Origin: Flagellimonas sp. 389
Lineage (GTDB): Bacteria > Bacteroidota > Bacteroidia > Flavobacteriales > Flavobacteriaceae
NCBI RefSeq assembly: GCF_018449435.1
Contig: NZ_JAHCMU010000007.1
Location: forward strand, 124,001 to 188,000
Direction of reading: 5' to 3'
Length of the DNA stretch: 64,000 nucleotides
Part shown: in pieces, positions 62,746-64,000 of the stretch
Layout of the letters: each line of letters opens with the position of its first letter
Position numbering within the stretch: the first letter of the stretch is position 1
Notes under the pieces: generated by a model
Database searches by the model: none
The model's input: the letters and a program-made list of their open reading frames with translations, nothing else
Told to the model about the DNA's origin: nothing
Translations under genes and position numbers: made by a program

Positions 62746-63891
62746 ATGGATGAGACAAAAAAGACATATCTTTCTTTGGGCAGCAACATGGGGAACCGCC
62801 ATTTGATGCTCCAAAAGGCAATCTTTAGTATTCGGGAAAAAGTAGGTGAGGTTGTACAAGTTTCGGCGGTATATGAAAACCCGGCAGTAGGGTTCGAGGG
62901 AGCGGATTTCTTGAATGCCTGTATCATGGTAGAAACTAAGTTCTCGCCCATAGAAGTCCTGCATACCATTTTACAGATCGAGAGCGACTTTGGCCGTGAG
63001 CGAAGGCACTCGAATGGCTACCAATCCAGAACACTGGACATTGATATTATTCTTTATGAAAGAGAAATTATTAAGACCGAAAATCTGGAGATTCCCCATC
63101 CTAGAATGGATACCAGAAATTTTGTCCTGAAACCGTTGGCCGATATTGCACCACAATACTATCACCCCATTCTTAACAAGGATATCCGCAATTTACTGCA
63201 ACAATGCAAAGATCGAAGCAATGTTAAGAAATCAAAATACAAGCTGTTCAAAAACAGGTCAGCCCTTTTTTCGCAATTACAGTTTATTGCTATAGAAGGC
63301 AACATTGGCGCCGGAAAGACAACACTCTCCAAAATGATTGCCGAAGACTTTAATGCCAAATTGGTCTTGGAACGATTTGCGGACAATGCTTTTCTTCCCA
63401 AGTTCTATGAAGACAAATCCCGTTACGCCTTTCCCTTAGAAATGTCTTTTTTAGCAGATCGTTACCAACAATTTACGGATGATACCTCACAGTTCGACCT
63501 TTTCAAAAGCTTTATGGTGAGCGATTACGACATCTTTAAATCGTTGATCTTTGCAAAGATTACGCTTCAAAAAGAGGAGTTCGATTTGTACAGAAAGGTT
63601 TTCAATTTCATGTACAAAGAGGTAAAAAAGCCTGAAATCTATATTTATCTCTATCAAAACACGGAAAGATTACTGGCCAATATTAAAAAGCGGGGAAGGG
63701 ACTATGAGCAAAATATAGATGCGCAATATCTGGATAAAATAAACAGAGGGTATTTAGATTTTATAAAAGGACATCCAAACCAAAATAGTATGATTTTGAA
63801 TTTAGGTGATTTGGATTTTGTGAACAATCCGCAGGATTATGAAAAAGTTTTGAAACAATTGGATGAACGAATTCTTTCATCGTTGTTTTGA
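62746..63891 (+). CDS. folK: FolK-deoxynucleoside kinase fusion
   Basis: A 381-residue two-domain protein. Residues 1-135 are hydroxymethyl-dihydropterin pyrophosphokinase: YLSLGSNMGNRHLMLQKA, then ENPAVGFEGADFLNACIMVET, and the RTLDIDIILY metal-binding block with PHPRMDTRNFVLKPL. A linker of about 40 residues follows. From 180 to the end is a deoxynucleoside kinase: P-loop IEGNIGAGKTTLSKM, LEMSFLADRYQQF, and KRGRDYEQNI lid. One half makes folate, the other phosphorylates deoxynucleosides, joining two steps of nucleotide supply. The upstream open codons lack homology, so the ATG at 62746 is the start. It is divergent from sppA. Confidence 0.92.
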   Translation: MDETKKTYLSLGSNMGNRHLMLQKAIFSIREKVGEVVQVSAVYENPAVGFEGADFLNACIMVETKFSPIEVLHTILQIESDFGRERRHSNGYQSRTLDIDIILYEREIIKTENLEIPHPRMDTRNFVLKPLADIAPQYYHPILNKDIRNLLQQCKDRSNVKKSKYKLFKNRSALFSQLQFIAIEGNIGAGKTTLSKMIAEDFNAKLVLERFADNAFLPKFYEDKSRYAFPLEMSFLADRYQQFTDDTSQFDLFKSFMVSDYDIFKSLIFAKITLQKEEFDLYRKVFNFMYKEVKKPEIYIYLYQNTERLLANIKKRGRDYEQNIDAQYLDKINRGYLDFIKGHPNQNSMILNLGDLDFVNNPQDYEKVLKQLDERILSSLF

Positions 63892-64000
63892 TATTTTAAG
63901 AGAATTTTAGGGAAATGTTTGCATATAAGAAATGGTTTTGTTTTATTAGCCCTCTCTAATAGAGGAACTAACTAACTCAAACTATATGTTTAGCCCTGAT
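63892..64000. other. Right edge of the window, no feature seen
   Basis: About 110 bp after the folK fusion. A short pairing of CCTCT and AGAGG near 63951-63965 may be the start of a terminator hairpin. No gene begins before the window ends. Confidence 0.4.

Noticed and set aside
1..64000. tRNA, rRNA, CRISPR arrays and defence systems
   Set aside because: Read for on both strands; no cloverleaf, rRNA segment, repeat-spacer array or cas/restriction gene was recognised.

Overview
The window is AT-rich chromosomal DNA of a member of the Bacteroidota, most likely a marine member of the Flavobacteriaceae. The evidence is promoters of the TAnnTTTG type, few Shine-Dalgarno sequences, DUF5686 and DUF6089 outer-membrane proteins, a bamA-ompH-ompH cluster, a flavobacterial-style EgtB/EgtD pair, and a homoserine enzyme fusion. 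No rRNA, tRNA, CRISPR array, integrase, transposase or prophage was seen. Nearly all of it is ordinary core genome; the interest lies in regulatory and repeat structures between the genes.

Layout. 1-7700 is a leftward methionine block: metY, a small GIY-YIG nuclease gene, a MetX/aspartate kinase/homoserine dehydrogenase fusion, metZ and an Rrf2 regulator. It sits behind a SAM-I riboswitch. 8057-12400 holds a methyltransferase, a secreted CocE/NonD hydrolase and metK, which has its own SAM-II-like riboswitch. 12410-17750 holds a deoxynucleoside kinase, a TonB protein, and a membrane plus a soluble pyrophosphatase. 17800-26900 holds DUF5686, pdhB, etfBA (behind a 34-bp palindrome), a bifunctional nuclease, a nucleoside transporter, a four-helix-bundle ORF and thyA. 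27050-31000 is more accessory: a divergent HTH/64-aa pair with twin operators, small lipoprotein, cupin and SRPBCC genes, and a lipoprotein made of five 110-residue repeats.

31100-38300 holds a two-component system, egtB-egtD with a DUF427 gene, a carbohydrate-binding-module protein, a class V PLP enzyme, and a 2TM protein coupled to dihydrofolate reductase. 38286-46345 is the leftward envelope block CBS-nadK-DUF6089-uppS-bamA-ompH-ompH-murI. 46431-53579 runs rightward: pdxJ, a hydrolase, an SGNH lipoprotein (behind the same palindrome core as etfBA), a small membrane protein, tig, clpP and clpX. 53583-63891 holds a small hydrolase, GH3, DUF2797, an AsmA-like protein, a VUT/YhhQ transporter, sppA and a FolK-deoxynucleoside kinase fusion.

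How the genes work together. metX-thrA, metZ, metY and metK cover aspartate to homoserine to homocysteine and then methionine to SAM. SAM could feed back through two riboswitch classes, with a possible Rrf2 layer. thyA, folA, folK and two deoxynucleoside kinases form a scattered folate/dNTP theme. The most unusual signal is a cluster of hairpin repeats with a conserved TCGACTACGCTC core and co-varying stem arms. Two inverted copies bracket the GIY-YIG gene within a few bases, which resembles a REP-type repeat/nuclease partnership.
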